Assembly: GCA_964581305.1 (NCBI GenBank)
Contig: CAZONC010000003.1
Span: 1-41,745, forward strand
Origin: CAZONC01 sp964581305
Lineage (GTDB): Archaea > Aenigmatarchaeota > Aenigmatarchaeia > CG10238-14 > SCSR01
Direction: 5' to 3'
DNA length: 41,745 nt
Position 1 is the stretch's first letter; every line of letters starts with the position of its first letter. Position numbers and translations under genes: made by a program. Positions 24,213-31,242 of the stretch are shown here, one piece after another. Below the pieces are notes generated by a model. That model searched no databases. It worked only from the letters and a program-made list of their open reading frames with translations, and was not told the DNA's origin.

Positions 24213-24377
24213 ATGGAATGTATAAGATGCAGGTCAAAAAGAATTTTAAAATTTGTTGATTTTTTTGGTCAAAAAAGGATTTTTTGTAGAAGTTGCGGTG
24301 GAAGCTTTTTAGACATGCCTACAAATTTTACACAATTCAATAAAGAAATATATCAAAAACTACATTTTCATAGGTAG
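24213..24377 (+). CDS. 54-residue zinc-finger protein
   Basis: A small ORF starting MECIRCRSKRILKFVDFFGQ with two Cys-x2-Cys pairs (C3/C6 and C25/C28), ending in a His-containing tail (KLHFHR). The knuckles frame a Lys/Arg-rich hairpin, as in small archaeal zinc ribbons. A TTTTTAATC-type A/T-rich promoter precedes it by about 25 bp. It is followed two bases later by a 41-residue ORF in the same direction. The cysteine spacing makes coding very likely despite the length. Confidence 0.65.
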   Translation: MECIRCRSKRILKFVDFFGQKRIFCRSCGGSFLDMPTNFTQFNKEIYQKLHFHR

Positions 24378-24379
24378 TT

Positions 24380-24505
24380 ATGAAAGAAATAAAAGGGTTA
24401 TATATATCATTAATAGAAGATAGAAAAATGCTCAAATGGAGAGTAAATTTTATAAAAGAAAACCATATTTATGGTTTCATTAAACCTTTTAAAAGGATTT
24501 GTTAA
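24380..24505 (+). CDS. 41-residue basic peptide, unrecognised
   Basis: A short ORF beginning MKEIKGLYISLIEDRKMLKW and ending in a basic, aromatic stretch with one Cys. It starts two bases after the zinc-finger gene and ends seven bases before the exonuclease, so the three could share a transcript. No motif supports a function. It may be spurious, but spacing and codon use resemble those of neighbouring genes. Confidence 0.4.
   Translation: MKEIKGLYISLIEDRKMLKWRVNFIKENHIYGFIKPFKRIC
24485..24496. promoter_or_regulatory. palindromic TATA-like element before exonuclease gene
   Basis: CCTTTTAAAAGG is a perfect 12-bp palindrome whose TTTTAAAA core lies about 22-24 bp before the ATG pair at 24512/24515. 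This is the position of an archaeal TATA box for a leaderless transcript. It lies within the end of the 41-residue ORF. Confidence 0.4.
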
Positions 24506-24511
24506 TTTAAT

Positions 24512-25060
24512 ATGATGGAAAGAGAAAAAATTATTTTTATTGACATAGAAACAACATCGCTTTTTAGCTCGAATGGAACTATAGTTTGTATTGGACTTTT
24601 TGATCCAGAAAATTTTACTGAGCCTTCTGTCTATTTCGTTCGCAACCCAAGCGAAGAAAAAAATGCACTTGGATGGATGAAATCAAAAATTATTGAACAT
24701 GGTTATAATGCCATTTGTGGATGGAATATAAAAAAATTTGACATTCCATTTATTGTTGGCCGTGCACTCAAATTAGACATCGACTTTTCTGAACTTAATA
24801 ATCTAATACCAATAGATTTGATGGAAATTTGCAAAAATATTTTCCGATTGCATTCATATAGACAGGAAGATGTTTGTAAATGGCTTGGAATTTCTAATAC
24901 AAATAATATTAGTGGTTGGATGATAGATGACATTTACCATAAAGCATTAACTGGCGATAAGGAAGCAGAAGAAAAAATCAAATTACGTTGCCAACACGAT
25001 CTCACAAATCTTTATAAAATTTTTCAAAAAATTAAACCTTATTTACGACTTCAGTTTTAA
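24512..25060 (+). CDS. DEDD-type 3'-5' exonuclease / RNase H-like protein
   Basis: A 182-residue protein with the exonuclease fold found in family B polymerases and RNase_H_2 proteins. Motif I is FIDIETTSL (D11, E13) and motif II is GWNIKKFDIPFI (about 72-83). A motif III-like Asp lies in RCQHDLTNLY (about 162-171). The residue four before that Asp is Arg rather than the Tyr of DEDDy enzymes, and there is no His for DEDDh. The two ATGs at 24512 and 24515 are both possible starts. It overlaps the end of flpA by 18 bases. It may be a stand-alone DNA or RNA trimming enzyme. Confidence 0.78.
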   Translation: MMEREKIIFIDIETTSLFSSNGTIVCIGLFDPENFTEPSVYFVRNPSEEKNALGWMKSKIIEHGYNAICGWNIKKFDIPFIVGRALKLDIDFSELNNLIPIDLMEICKNIFRLHSYRQEDVCKWLGISNTNNISGWMIDDIYHKALTGDKEAEEKIKLRCQHDLTNLYKIFQKIKPYLRLQF

Positions 25061-25717
25061 AACAACAAAAAGATGTCCTTTTTCGTATGGATCGAGTTCA
25101 ACTTTATCTAAAATTGTAAAATTCTTTTCCAATTTTTCCAAACATTCAGAATAAATTTCCTTTGGCGGGCGCGTTACATCGATTGATTGGGATTTTATTG
25201 CAATCATTGCATATCCATTTGGCTTAAGAAACTTTTTCGCATTTCTTTCTAAAATTTCAATTTGATCTGGTGAAGCCACATCTTCATATATCAAATCGAC
25301 TTTATCTAAAATCATATTTTCATATTTTTCTGGCATCCTTGCATCTGCAAGAATTGGAATTATATTTCCTCTTTTTTCAGCGACTGGTATCAGTTCACGC
25401 AAAACTCTTTCACTTATTTCTACACCATATATTATTCCTTCCCTACCGATAATATCAGAAAAAAAACTTGCTGTCTTACCAGAAGCTATTCCAAGATATA
25501 AAATTTTATCCCCTGCTTTCATCGGAAATTTTTTTAATTTTTTCATAAATGCGGCACATGGTTTTGAGGTCCAGGGGTCCCAAACTCGATACTCTTTTTT
25601 ATCAGCTTTTATCAATTCTTCGTTTGCACTTTTATATCCTGGTATAAGGTTTGGTGTAACAATTTTTTTTCCAATTTTAAAAATATTATAAAAGTTTTTG
25701 AATGGCTTGACTTCCAT
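25043..25717 (-). CDS. flpA: fibrillarin-like rRNA/tRNA 2'-O-methyltransferase
   Basis: A 224-residue SAM-dependent methyltransferase of C/D box ribonucleoproteins. The family residues are present: EYRVWDPWTSKPCAAFMKKL, the SAM loop ILYLGIASGKTASFFSDIIG, IYGVEIS, and the C-terminal AIKSQSIDVTRPP catalytic segment. It acts with Nop5, L7Ae and guide RNAs to methylate ribose in rRNA and tRNA. It lies four bases downstream of nop5 in the usual archaeal pair, and its 3' end overlaps the exonuclease gene. Confidence 0.97.
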   Translation of the reverse strand: MEVKPFKNFYNIFKIGKKIVTPNLIPGYKSANEELIKADKKEYRVWDPWTSKPCAAFMKKLKKFPMKAGDKILYLGIASGKTASFFSDIIGREGIIYGVEISERVLRELIPVAEKRGNIIPILADARMPEKYENMILDKVDLIYEDVASPDQIEILERNAKKFLKPNGYAMIAIKSQSIDVTRPPKEIYSECLEKLEKNFTILDKVELDPYEKGHLFVVLKLKS

Positions 25718-25721
25718 ACAA

Positions 25722-26798
25722 TCATTTTTTTGAACTCAAAATTTCTTTTATTCTTTCCTCTAATTCTTTTTTCAGTTTTTCACCTTTGTATTCTTTTGAA
25801 TAGAAATCGATTTTTGCTGCCATCGAAAGCTTTAGCGCAAGTGCACGTGCTATACGGCCTTTAAGTTTTTCTGGTGCTTGCTGTACCAAAGGATGTATAG
25901 CTAAAATTCCAAAACGTGGTGTTTTTCCTTTTCCATGCAAAAATCTGAAAAGTGCCTTTTCCGCGCCTATTAGTTGTATAAATGATGATGGTGATTTTGC
26001 TAATTTTTCAATTCCACCTGCCTTAGCAATTAACTTTGCGGCAATTGCGGGCGTTGCTAATGTACTCAAATTTGGCGCAACCTCCTTCAATAATTTTTCC
26101 AGATAGTTTGAAAATGTATCTCTCAAATTATATAATTGAATTATCTCCCTCGCAAATGATTGTGCGACTCTAATATCCTCTGGAGTAAAGTTTGCACCCA
26201 TACTTTTTGCTGCAATATCCTTAAGTTCTGGTTCATCGATTCTTTCACGTGAACCAAATTTTTCGACTATTTTTGCATATTTTTTATGATCTTTAACTAT
26301 TCTATCCATTTCTGGAAAATGGAGTGAATAAAATTCCCTCAATCTTTCGGCAAAAATGTTTATAGACTTATCCAATTCCTCTATGGCACCATTAATTTGA
26401 ATTATTAAATTATCACGACCTATGGCCTGCCTAATTTTTATCTTTGTAAGTTCAATGTTAACCTTTGTTAATAAATTATTAAATTCGGTCTGATCCTTTA
26501 CAATTTTTTTCTTAATCGCTATATCTCTCAAATTTTCCTTTACAAATTGTTCTGCTTTATTTCCAGGTTCAACAATCCTTGCACCCTCCTTTCTTACACT
26601 ATAAACAAATTCGTTATATTTCCTTTTCCATAACTCCTTTTGTATTTGTTTTTCCTCATCTATAATTTTGAACTCTGATTCCACTAATTTTTTTGCGATC
26701 TTAACAGGATCTTTGGGAAATGGCTTAACCAAAATAATTTGATTGTGTTCATCAACACCAAAGCAACCAACAAATGTTGTAACTATATATGCTCGCAT
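25722..26798 (-). CDS. nop5: C/D box RNP protein Nop5 (Nop56/58)
   Basis: A 358-residue scaffold that bridges fibrillarin and L7Ae on guide RNAs. The N-terminal fibrillarin-binding domain opens MRAYIVTTFVGCFGVDEHNQ. A long coiled coil follows (about 110-190). The Nop domain contains NLSTLATPAIAAKLIAKAGG and the GAEKALFRFLHGKGKTPRFG RNA-binding signature. The C-terminus is a Lys/Glu tail. It is the first gene of the nop5-flpA operon, divergent from the small membrane protein gene. Confidence 0.97.
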   Translation of the reverse strand: MRAYIVTTFVGCFGVDEHNQIILVKPFPKDPVKIAKKLVESEFKIIDEEKQIQKELWKRKYNEFVYSVRKEGARIVEPGNKAEQFVKENLRDIAIKKKIVKDQTEFNNLLTKVNIELTKIKIRQAIGRDNLIIQINGAIEELDKSINIFAERLREFYSLHFPEMDRIVKDHKKYAKIVEKFGSRERIDEPELKDIAAKSMGANFTPEDIRVAQSFAREIIQLYNLRDTFSNYLEKLLKEVAPNLSTLATPAIAAKLIAKAGGIEKLAKSPSSFIQLIGAEKALFRFLHGKGKTPRFGILAIHPLVQQAPEKLKGRIARALALKLSMAAKIDFYSKEYKGEKLKKELEERIKEILSSKK

Positions 26799-26831
26799 AG
26801 TTTTTATTTTGTTTTGCTAAATTTAAATTAG

Positions 26832-27059
26832 GTGATTATAATCCGATACGTATTTTTACTCGGTATTTTAGCAATTTTAGTTGGAATGATATTGGTTATA
26901 GCAAGTGCTATTAATTCAAAAACAAAAGGCGGATTTATAGTTTGGATTGGTCCATTCCCAATAATTGGCGCGACCGATAAAAAAATGTTTTATACTGTAA
27001 TTACATTGTCAATAATTTTTTTGATACTAATTCTGTTTTGGAAAAAAACATTTATTTAA
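26832..27059 (+). CDS. small membrane protein of the DUF131/TIGR00304 type
   Basis: A 75-residue protein with two membrane helices (about 4-27 and 53-72). Between them is a conserved-looking loop, KTKGGFIVWIGPFPIIGATD, which is the pattern of the archaeal DUF131 family (GPIPI-type turn before a basic/acidic pair). It starts at a GTG. It is immediately upstream of htpX, whose gene follows within 20 bp, suggesting co-expression. Function unknown. Confidence 0.75.
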   Translation: MIIIRYVFLLGILAILVGMILVIASAINSKTKGGFIVWIGPFPIIGATDKKMFYTVITLSIIFLILILFWKKTFI

Positions 27060-27076
27060 AAAATTATATTCATTTT

Positions 27077-27910
27077 ATGCTAAGAACAGTTTTGTTTTTC
27101 GGGTTGTTGACAGGTACTTTATTGATAATTGGTTTTCTTTTAGCTGGAATGGTTGGGATGTTATTTTTTCTGATTCTATCTTTTGTTATTAATTTTGCAA
27201 TTTACTGGCATTCGGATAAAATTGTTTTAGGGATGTATAAAGCAAAAGAAGTTTCTGAAAATGAAGAACCGGAAATACATGAAATCGTAAAAAAACTTGC
27301 CAAAGAAGCAAAAATCCACAAACCAAAAATTTATTTGATCAAAACAAATGTTCCAAATGCTTTTGCATGCGGTAGAAGCCCTAAAAAAAGTGTTGTTGCA
27401 CTAACTTCTGGTCTTATAAATGCTTTGAATAAGGATGAGATAGAAGGTGTAATAGCTCATGAAATTGCGCATATAAAGGCAAGAGACACATTGACATCTG
27501 TTGTTGCAGCAACGATCGCAGGTGCTATTTCCTATATTGCATATATTGCTTGGTGGAGTGTGTTGTCGGAGAATAGTAGAAGAAGTGTCAATATTCTTTT
27601 ACTACCATTACTGATATTTGCGCCTATGGCCGCAACCTTGGTTAGGCTAGCCATTAGCAGAGAGAGAGAATATAAGGCGGATGAAAATGGTGCAATACTT
27701 TCTAAAAAACCTTTAAGCTTAGCTTCGGCTTTAGAAAAAATTTCTTTATATATAAAAAGAAGCCCGATGGAAGGCAATGCAGCAACCTCACATCTATTTA
27801 TTGTTAACCCATTTCGATCCGACTCATTTTCTAATCTTTTTAACACACATCCAAGTGTTGAATTGCGCATAAAAAGATTGAAAGAATTAGCAGAAAAAAT
27901 AAAAAGTTAA
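27077..27910 (+). CDS. htpX: HtpX-like zinc membrane protease
   Basis: A 277-residue integral membrane metalloprotease. Two N-terminal membrane helices (about 5-50) precede the catalytic region with HEIAH at about 128-132. The third Zn ligand region is SREREYKADENGA at about 193-205, with two further helices between the two motifs. It degrades damaged or misassembled membrane proteins at the cytoplasmic face. I chose the ATG at 27077 (MLRTVLFFG) because the upstream extension is hydrophilic and overlaps the preceding gene. The length fits the family (about 280-300). Confidence 0.95.
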   Translation: MLRTVLFFGLLTGTLLIIGFLLAGMVGMLFFLILSFVINFAIYWHSDKIVLGMYKAKEVSENEEPEIHEIVKKLAKEAKIHKPKIYLIKTNVPNAFACGRSPKKSVVALTSGLINALNKDEIEGVIAHEIAHIKARDTLTSVVAATIAGAISYIAYIAWWSVLSENSRRSVNILLLPLLIFAPMAATLVRLAISREREYKADENGAILSKKPLSLASALEKISLYIKRSPMEGNAATSHLFIVNPFRSDSFSNLFNTHPSVELRIKRLKELAEKIKS

Positions 27911-27939
27911 TATAAACTAAATAATTAATCGGTGCGGTC

Positions 27940-28686
27940 TTGAAAGAAGGAAATATTGTTTTACTAATAGCAAAAGATGTTTCTTACTTAACTGAAATAA
28001 GAAAAGGTAAACTTCACACTCAAGATGGCATATTTGATTTAAATGAACTGAAAAAGAAAAGTTTTGGAGAAAAAATCAAGACTCATCTTAAAAAGGAATT
28101 TGTAATAGTTAAGCCGAATATCGTTGATATACTGGAAAAAAAAGCTAAACGATTGCCTCAAATCATTATGCCTAAAGATGTTGGCCTTATTATTGCATAT
28201 ACTGGTATATCACCAGACAGCTTAGTTGTCGATGCAGGTACCGGTTCTGGTTTTCTAGCTATATTTTTGGCTAATTATGTTAGATTGGGAAAAGTTGTTA
28301 CCTATGAAAAAAATAAAAAATTTGCAAAAATAGCGAAAGAAAATATATCGCTTTCTGGATTAACAAATATAAAACTTAAACAAAAAGATATAATGAAAGG
28401 AATAGATGAAAAAAATGTTGACTTGATTACACTTGATATGAAAGATGCAGAAAAAGTTATTGGGCATGCTTACAAAGCGCTTAAACCAGGTGGTTGGCTC
28501 GTTGTTTATTCTCCATACATAGAACAGGTCATTTCTGTAGTGAAAGAAATTGAAAAGAAAAACTTTAGTAATGTAAAAACTATTGAGAATATGGTAAGAG
28601 AATGGCAGATTAAAGAAGGTGCACGTCCAAAAACAATTGGTATAATGCATACTGGTTGGCTAACATTCGCAAGGAAGGTTGGTTAG
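27940..28686 (+). CDS. trmI: tRNA (adenine-N1)-methyltransferase TrmI
   Basis: A 248-residue Rossmann-fold enzyme making m1A at positions 57/58 of tRNA. The N-terminal beta domain (GNIVLLIAKDVSYLTEIRKG, HTQDGIFDL) is followed by PKDVGLIIAYTGISPDSLVV, the SAM loop DAGTGSGFLAIFLA, and later LITLDMKDAEKVIGHAYKAL and PGGWLVVYSPYIEQV. The TTG start at 27940 is preceded by GGTG, giving a Shine-Dalgarno at suitable distance. Its stop directly precedes the DUF371 gene. Confidence 0.93.
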   Translation: MKEGNIVLLIAKDVSYLTEIRKGKLHTQDGIFDLNELKKKSFGEKIKTHLKKEFVIVKPNIVDILEKKAKRLPQIIMPKDVGLIIAYTGISPDSLVVDAGTGSGFLAIFLANYVRLGKVVTYEKNKKFAKIAKENISLSGLTNIKLKQKDIMKGIDEKNVDLITLDMKDAEKVIGHAYKALKPGGWLVVYSPYIEQVISVVKEIEKKNFSNVKTIENMVREWQIKEGARPKTIGIMHTGWLTFARKVG

Positions 28687-29283
28687 ATGGAAAAGAAAAA
28701 AATACACAGTGAGGAAAAAATACCCGAACCGCTACCACCAGTAACACCTCAAATGGTTGAAAGCACACTTCGAATTTTGGAAGCAGAAGGGCTTGTTCAC
28801 TATTTTGAAGGCAAAGCATATATTCCAACAGAATCTGGGTGGAAATTACTTGTCGAAATAAAGCCAGTAAAAGAAGAAATAATTGCCTATGGACATCCGA
28901 ATATTGTTGCAGATCACACAACAACATTTGAAATTACTAAAGCTGCGGATATAAGAAAGGATGCAGATTGTATAATTGCAGTTAGGGCAAATAAGGGATG
29001 TAAAGATTTAAGTGCAGAATTTAAAAATGCATTGAAAGATGGGAAAAAAGTTGAAATAACTATTGAGGCTGAGGGTGTTGTAGATAAAGTAATTGCCTAT
29101 GGTTCGCCTGCACTTAAGTTAACACATCCTGATGATATTGTTGTGAGAAAATCAGATTATATTGATAGTAGAACATTGGCCATCCTTGCTGATAAAGCTG
29201 CCTGTGAAATAAAACAGGAGCTAGTAGAAAAGTTGCGAAATCCAGATACAAAAATAAAAATAACCTTGGAAATAAAAACTTAA
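28687..29283 (+). CDS. DUF371-family protein with winged-helix-like N-terminus
   Basis: A 198-residue protein. Residues 60-198 match the archaeal DUF371 pattern (IIAYGHPNIVADHTTTFEIT, DCIIAVRANKGCKDLSAEFK, HPDDIVVRKSDYIDSRTLAI). Residues 1-60 add a short winged-helix-like unit (MVESTLRILEAEGLVHYFEG followed by AYIPTESGWKLL). No enzymatic activity is known for DUF371. It starts right after the trmI stop and ends three bases before tRNA-Pro, so it may be co-transcribed with both. Confidence 0.83.
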   Translation: MEKKKIHSEEKIPEPLPPVTPQMVESTLRILEAEGLVHYFEGKAYIPTESGWKLLVEIKPVKEEIIAYGHPNIVADHTTTFEITKAADIRKDADCIIAVRANKGCKDLSAEFKNALKDGKKVEITIEAEGVVDKVIAYGSPALKLTHPDDIVVRKSDYIDSRTLAILADKAACEIKQELVEKLRNPDTKIKITLEIKT

Positions 29284-29286
29284 GGC

Positions 29287-29372
29287 GGGGTTGTAGTCTA
29301 ACTTGGCTAGGACACCAGCCTCGGGTTTTGAAGGGAACGCTGGTGGTCTGGGTTCAAATCCCAGCAACCCCA
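29287..29372 (+). tRNA. tRNA-Pro (anticodon CGG) with 12-nt intron
   Basis: A complete cloverleaf: acceptor GGGGTTG/CAACCCC with A73, D-arm GTC...GAC, anticodon stem CCAGC/GCTGG, variable loop and T-arm CTGGG TTCAAAT CCCAG. The anticodon CGG is at 29322-29324 with G37. The loop is 19 nt, so a 12-nt intron (about 29326-29337) sits between positions 37 and 38. The bulge-helix-bulge is weaker than in tRNA-Leu: only C32-G, U33-G and C34-G pair. CCA is not encoded. It starts three bases after the DUF371 gene. Confidence 0.9.
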
Positions 29373-29413
29373 TTTTGCTTTTATTTTGAAAATGATAAAT
29401 TCTATTGATTAAT

Positions 29414-30394
29414 ATGAAAAAATGTCTTGGAATTGAAAGTAGTGCACATACATTCAGTATTGGAATTATAAGTGATAATGGAGAAATATTTGCTGATGAA
29501 AGAAGTGTTTACCGACCACCATTAGGGATGGGTATAATTCCACACGAAGCTAAAGCCCATCATGAAAAAATAAAAGAAAAAATATTGGAAAATGCGCTTA
29601 AAAAAGCAAATATGGATATAAAAGATGTTGACATAATTGCTTACACAGTTGGTGCCGGTCTCCCACCATGTCTTTTAGTTGGAGCCAATTTTGCACTAAA
29701 ATTGGCAAAAGAAAATAAGAAACCTGTTGTTAAAGTGTGCCATCAAATTGGTCATTTAGAAATTGGAAAACTAACCACAAAAGCAAAAGATCCTGTTTTT
29801 ATTTATCTTTCCGGAGGGAATACACAGATTATTGCATTCGCTGGAGGAAGATACAGAATTTTCGGCGAAACGATGGATATTGCTATCGGAAATTGCTTGG
29901 ATGTTGTTGCGCGAGAAATGGGACTGCCACATCCTGGCGGACCAGAAATAGAAAAACTGGCTAAAAAAGGAAAATACATTGAGTTGCCATATGTTGTAAA
30001 AGGTATGGACTTATCTTTTACTGGAATTCAAACCGCAGCGATAAATTTACTTAAAAAAGGTGTTCCGAAAGAGGATATTGCATATTCACTACAAGAAACG
30101 TGTTTTGCAATGTTAACAGAAGTTGCAGAAAGAGCGCTTGCGCATACTGGTAAAAATGAAATTTTGTTAGTTGGTGGTGTTGCTGCAAATAAAAGGTTGC
30201 AGGAGATGCTTGAAACAATGTGCAAAGAAAGGGGAGCGGTTTTTTATGTGGTTCCGGAAGAATATAGTGGTGATAACGGAGTAATGATTGCGTGGGCAGG
30301 ACTAATTTCTTATCAAAATAACAAAATCATTAAATCAAAAGATAAGATTTTGCCAAAGTTACGAATTGATGAAATTGAGTGGTTTTTGTCTTAA
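29414..30394 (+). CDS. kae1: tRNA N6-threonylcarbamoyladenosine protein Kae1 (TsaD)
   Basis: The catalytic KEOPS subunit that transfers the threonylcarbamoyl group to A37 of ANN-decoding tRNAs. The 326-residue ASKHA fold shows the N-terminal CLGIESSAHTFSIGI, the phosphate region FIYLSGGNTQIIAFAGGRYR, and the metal-binding His in VCHQIGHLEIG. Further signatures are AIGNCLDVVAREMGLPHPGG and the C-terminal VGGVAANKRLQEML and SGDNGVMIAWAG. It is not fused to Bud32. I chose the ATG at 29414 over a TTG three codons upstream. It overlaps the PRC-barrel gene by four bases. Confidence 0.97.
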   Translation: MKKCLGIESSAHTFSIGIISDNGEIFADERSVYRPPLGMGIIPHEAKAHHEKIKEKILENALKKANMDIKDVDIIAYTVGAGLPPCLLVGANFALKLAKENKKPVVKVCHQIGHLEIGKLTTKAKDPVFIYLSGGNTQIIAFAGGRYRIFGETMDIAIGNCLDVVAREMGLPHPGGPEIEKLAKKGKYIELPYVVKGMDLSFTGIQTAAINLLKKGVPKEDIAYSLQETCFAMLTEVAERALAHTGKNEILLVGGVAANKRLQEMLETMCKERGAVFYVVPEEYSGDNGVMIAWAGLISYQNNKIIKSKDKILPKLRIDEIEWFLS

Positions 30395-30654
30395 ATCATT
30401 TCTGATTCGCTTACTATAACAAAATCCCCGATGGATTTAACAGCACTAAAAGGTATAATTATTCTTCCCTTATCATCCTCTTTAATATTTAATTCCTTCA
30501 AATGTTTTGTTGGTTGTTCAACAATAATGTTTAAAAGCTCACCGCTCTCTGTTATAAATTCAATATTGTTAACAATTCCGAATTTTTTTCCCGTTTCTTC
30601 GCTAACAATTGGCTTGCCTATTACATCTGCTGCTCTTATTCTCATTTCTGCCAT
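30391..30654 (-). CDS. PRC-barrel domain protein
   Basis: An 87-residue beta-rich protein resembling archaeal PRC-barrel proteins (IRAADVIGKPIVSEETGKKF, VNNIEFITESGELLNIIVEQ, IIIPFSAVKSIGDFVIVSE). I chose ATG 30654 (MAEMRIRAADV) because the longer in-frame extension has no family match and would overlap the divergent thpR promoter. The ATG at 30645 is an alternative. PRC barrels bind RNA or proteins. Small archaeal ones have been linked with cell division (CdpB type), but the role here is unproven. Confidence 0.85.
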   Translation of the reverse strand: MAEMRIRAADVIGKPIVSEETGKKFGIVNNIEFITESGELLNIIVEQPTKHLKELNIKEDDKGRIIIPFSAVKSIGDFVIVSESEMI

Positions 30655-30711
30655 ATTTATCTTATTATTATTTGATTTTATTTTATTTTTAACTTTTTTC
30701 CATATAATAAT

Positions 30712-31242
30712 ATGGTCAGATGTTTTATCGGAATTTTTGCACCCGAAAATATTAAAGAAAAAGTTGTCACACTGCAAAATGAATTAAAACATTTAATAAA
30801 TAGCAAAATGGTTGAAAAAGAAAATTTACATATTTGTTTTTCTTTTCTTGGAGAAATTGAAGAAAGAGAAATAGAAAAAATTGCCAATACGATGGATGGA
30901 ATAGCAAAGAACTATGAAAAATTTGATGTAAAAATTTCTGGAATCAAATTAATTCCAAGCGAAAAATATATACGTGTCATAGCGCTTGGTGTGATTGATG
31001 AAGACAAAATAAAAAATTTAAATAAAGAAATTAAGCAAAAAATTGGCGGTGATACCAAACCGCCACATTTAACACTTTGTAGGGTTAAAAGCATACCTGA
31101 AAAAAAGGCGTTTCTGGAAAAAATAAAAAAAATAGAATTGGATTTTGGCACCATGACCATTGATTCACTCTGTCTAGTAAAGAGTAAGCTAAGCAAGAGC
31201 GGCCCTATTTATTCGATAATTCACAGAAGTGCCTTAAGATGA
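30712..31242 (+). CDS. thpR: RNA 2',3'-cyclic phosphodiesterase ThpR (2H family)
   Basis: A 176-residue 2H phosphoesterase with the two HxTx motifs: LHICFSFLGEI at about 39-49, where the usual Thr is Cys, and PPHLTLCRVKS at about 117-127. It opens with the family-typical MVRCFIGIF. It hydrolyses 2',3'-cyclic phosphate at RNA ends or ligates 2'-5' bonds in vitro. The length fits the family. The first motif deviates (HICF). Its last nine bases overlap the end of dnaG. Confidence 0.9.
   Translation: MVRCFIGIFAPENIKEKVVTLQNELKHLINSKMVEKENLHICFSFLGEIEEREIEKIANTMDGIAKNYEKFDVKISGIKLIPSEKYIRVIALGVIDEDKIKNLNKEIKQKIGGDTKPPHLTLCRVKSIPEKKAFLEKIKKIELDFGTMTIDSLCLVKSKLSKSGPIYSIIHRSALR

Noticed and set aside
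29414..30394. Kae1-Bud32 fusion as in some archaea
   Set aside because: The protein ends at residue 326 with the normal Kae1 C-terminus, and no kinase domain follows.
30655..30777. N-terminal extension of the PRC-barrel protein
   Set aside because: The extension lies in the divergent promoter region and overlaps thpR. The PRC-barrel pattern begins near MAEMRIRAADV.
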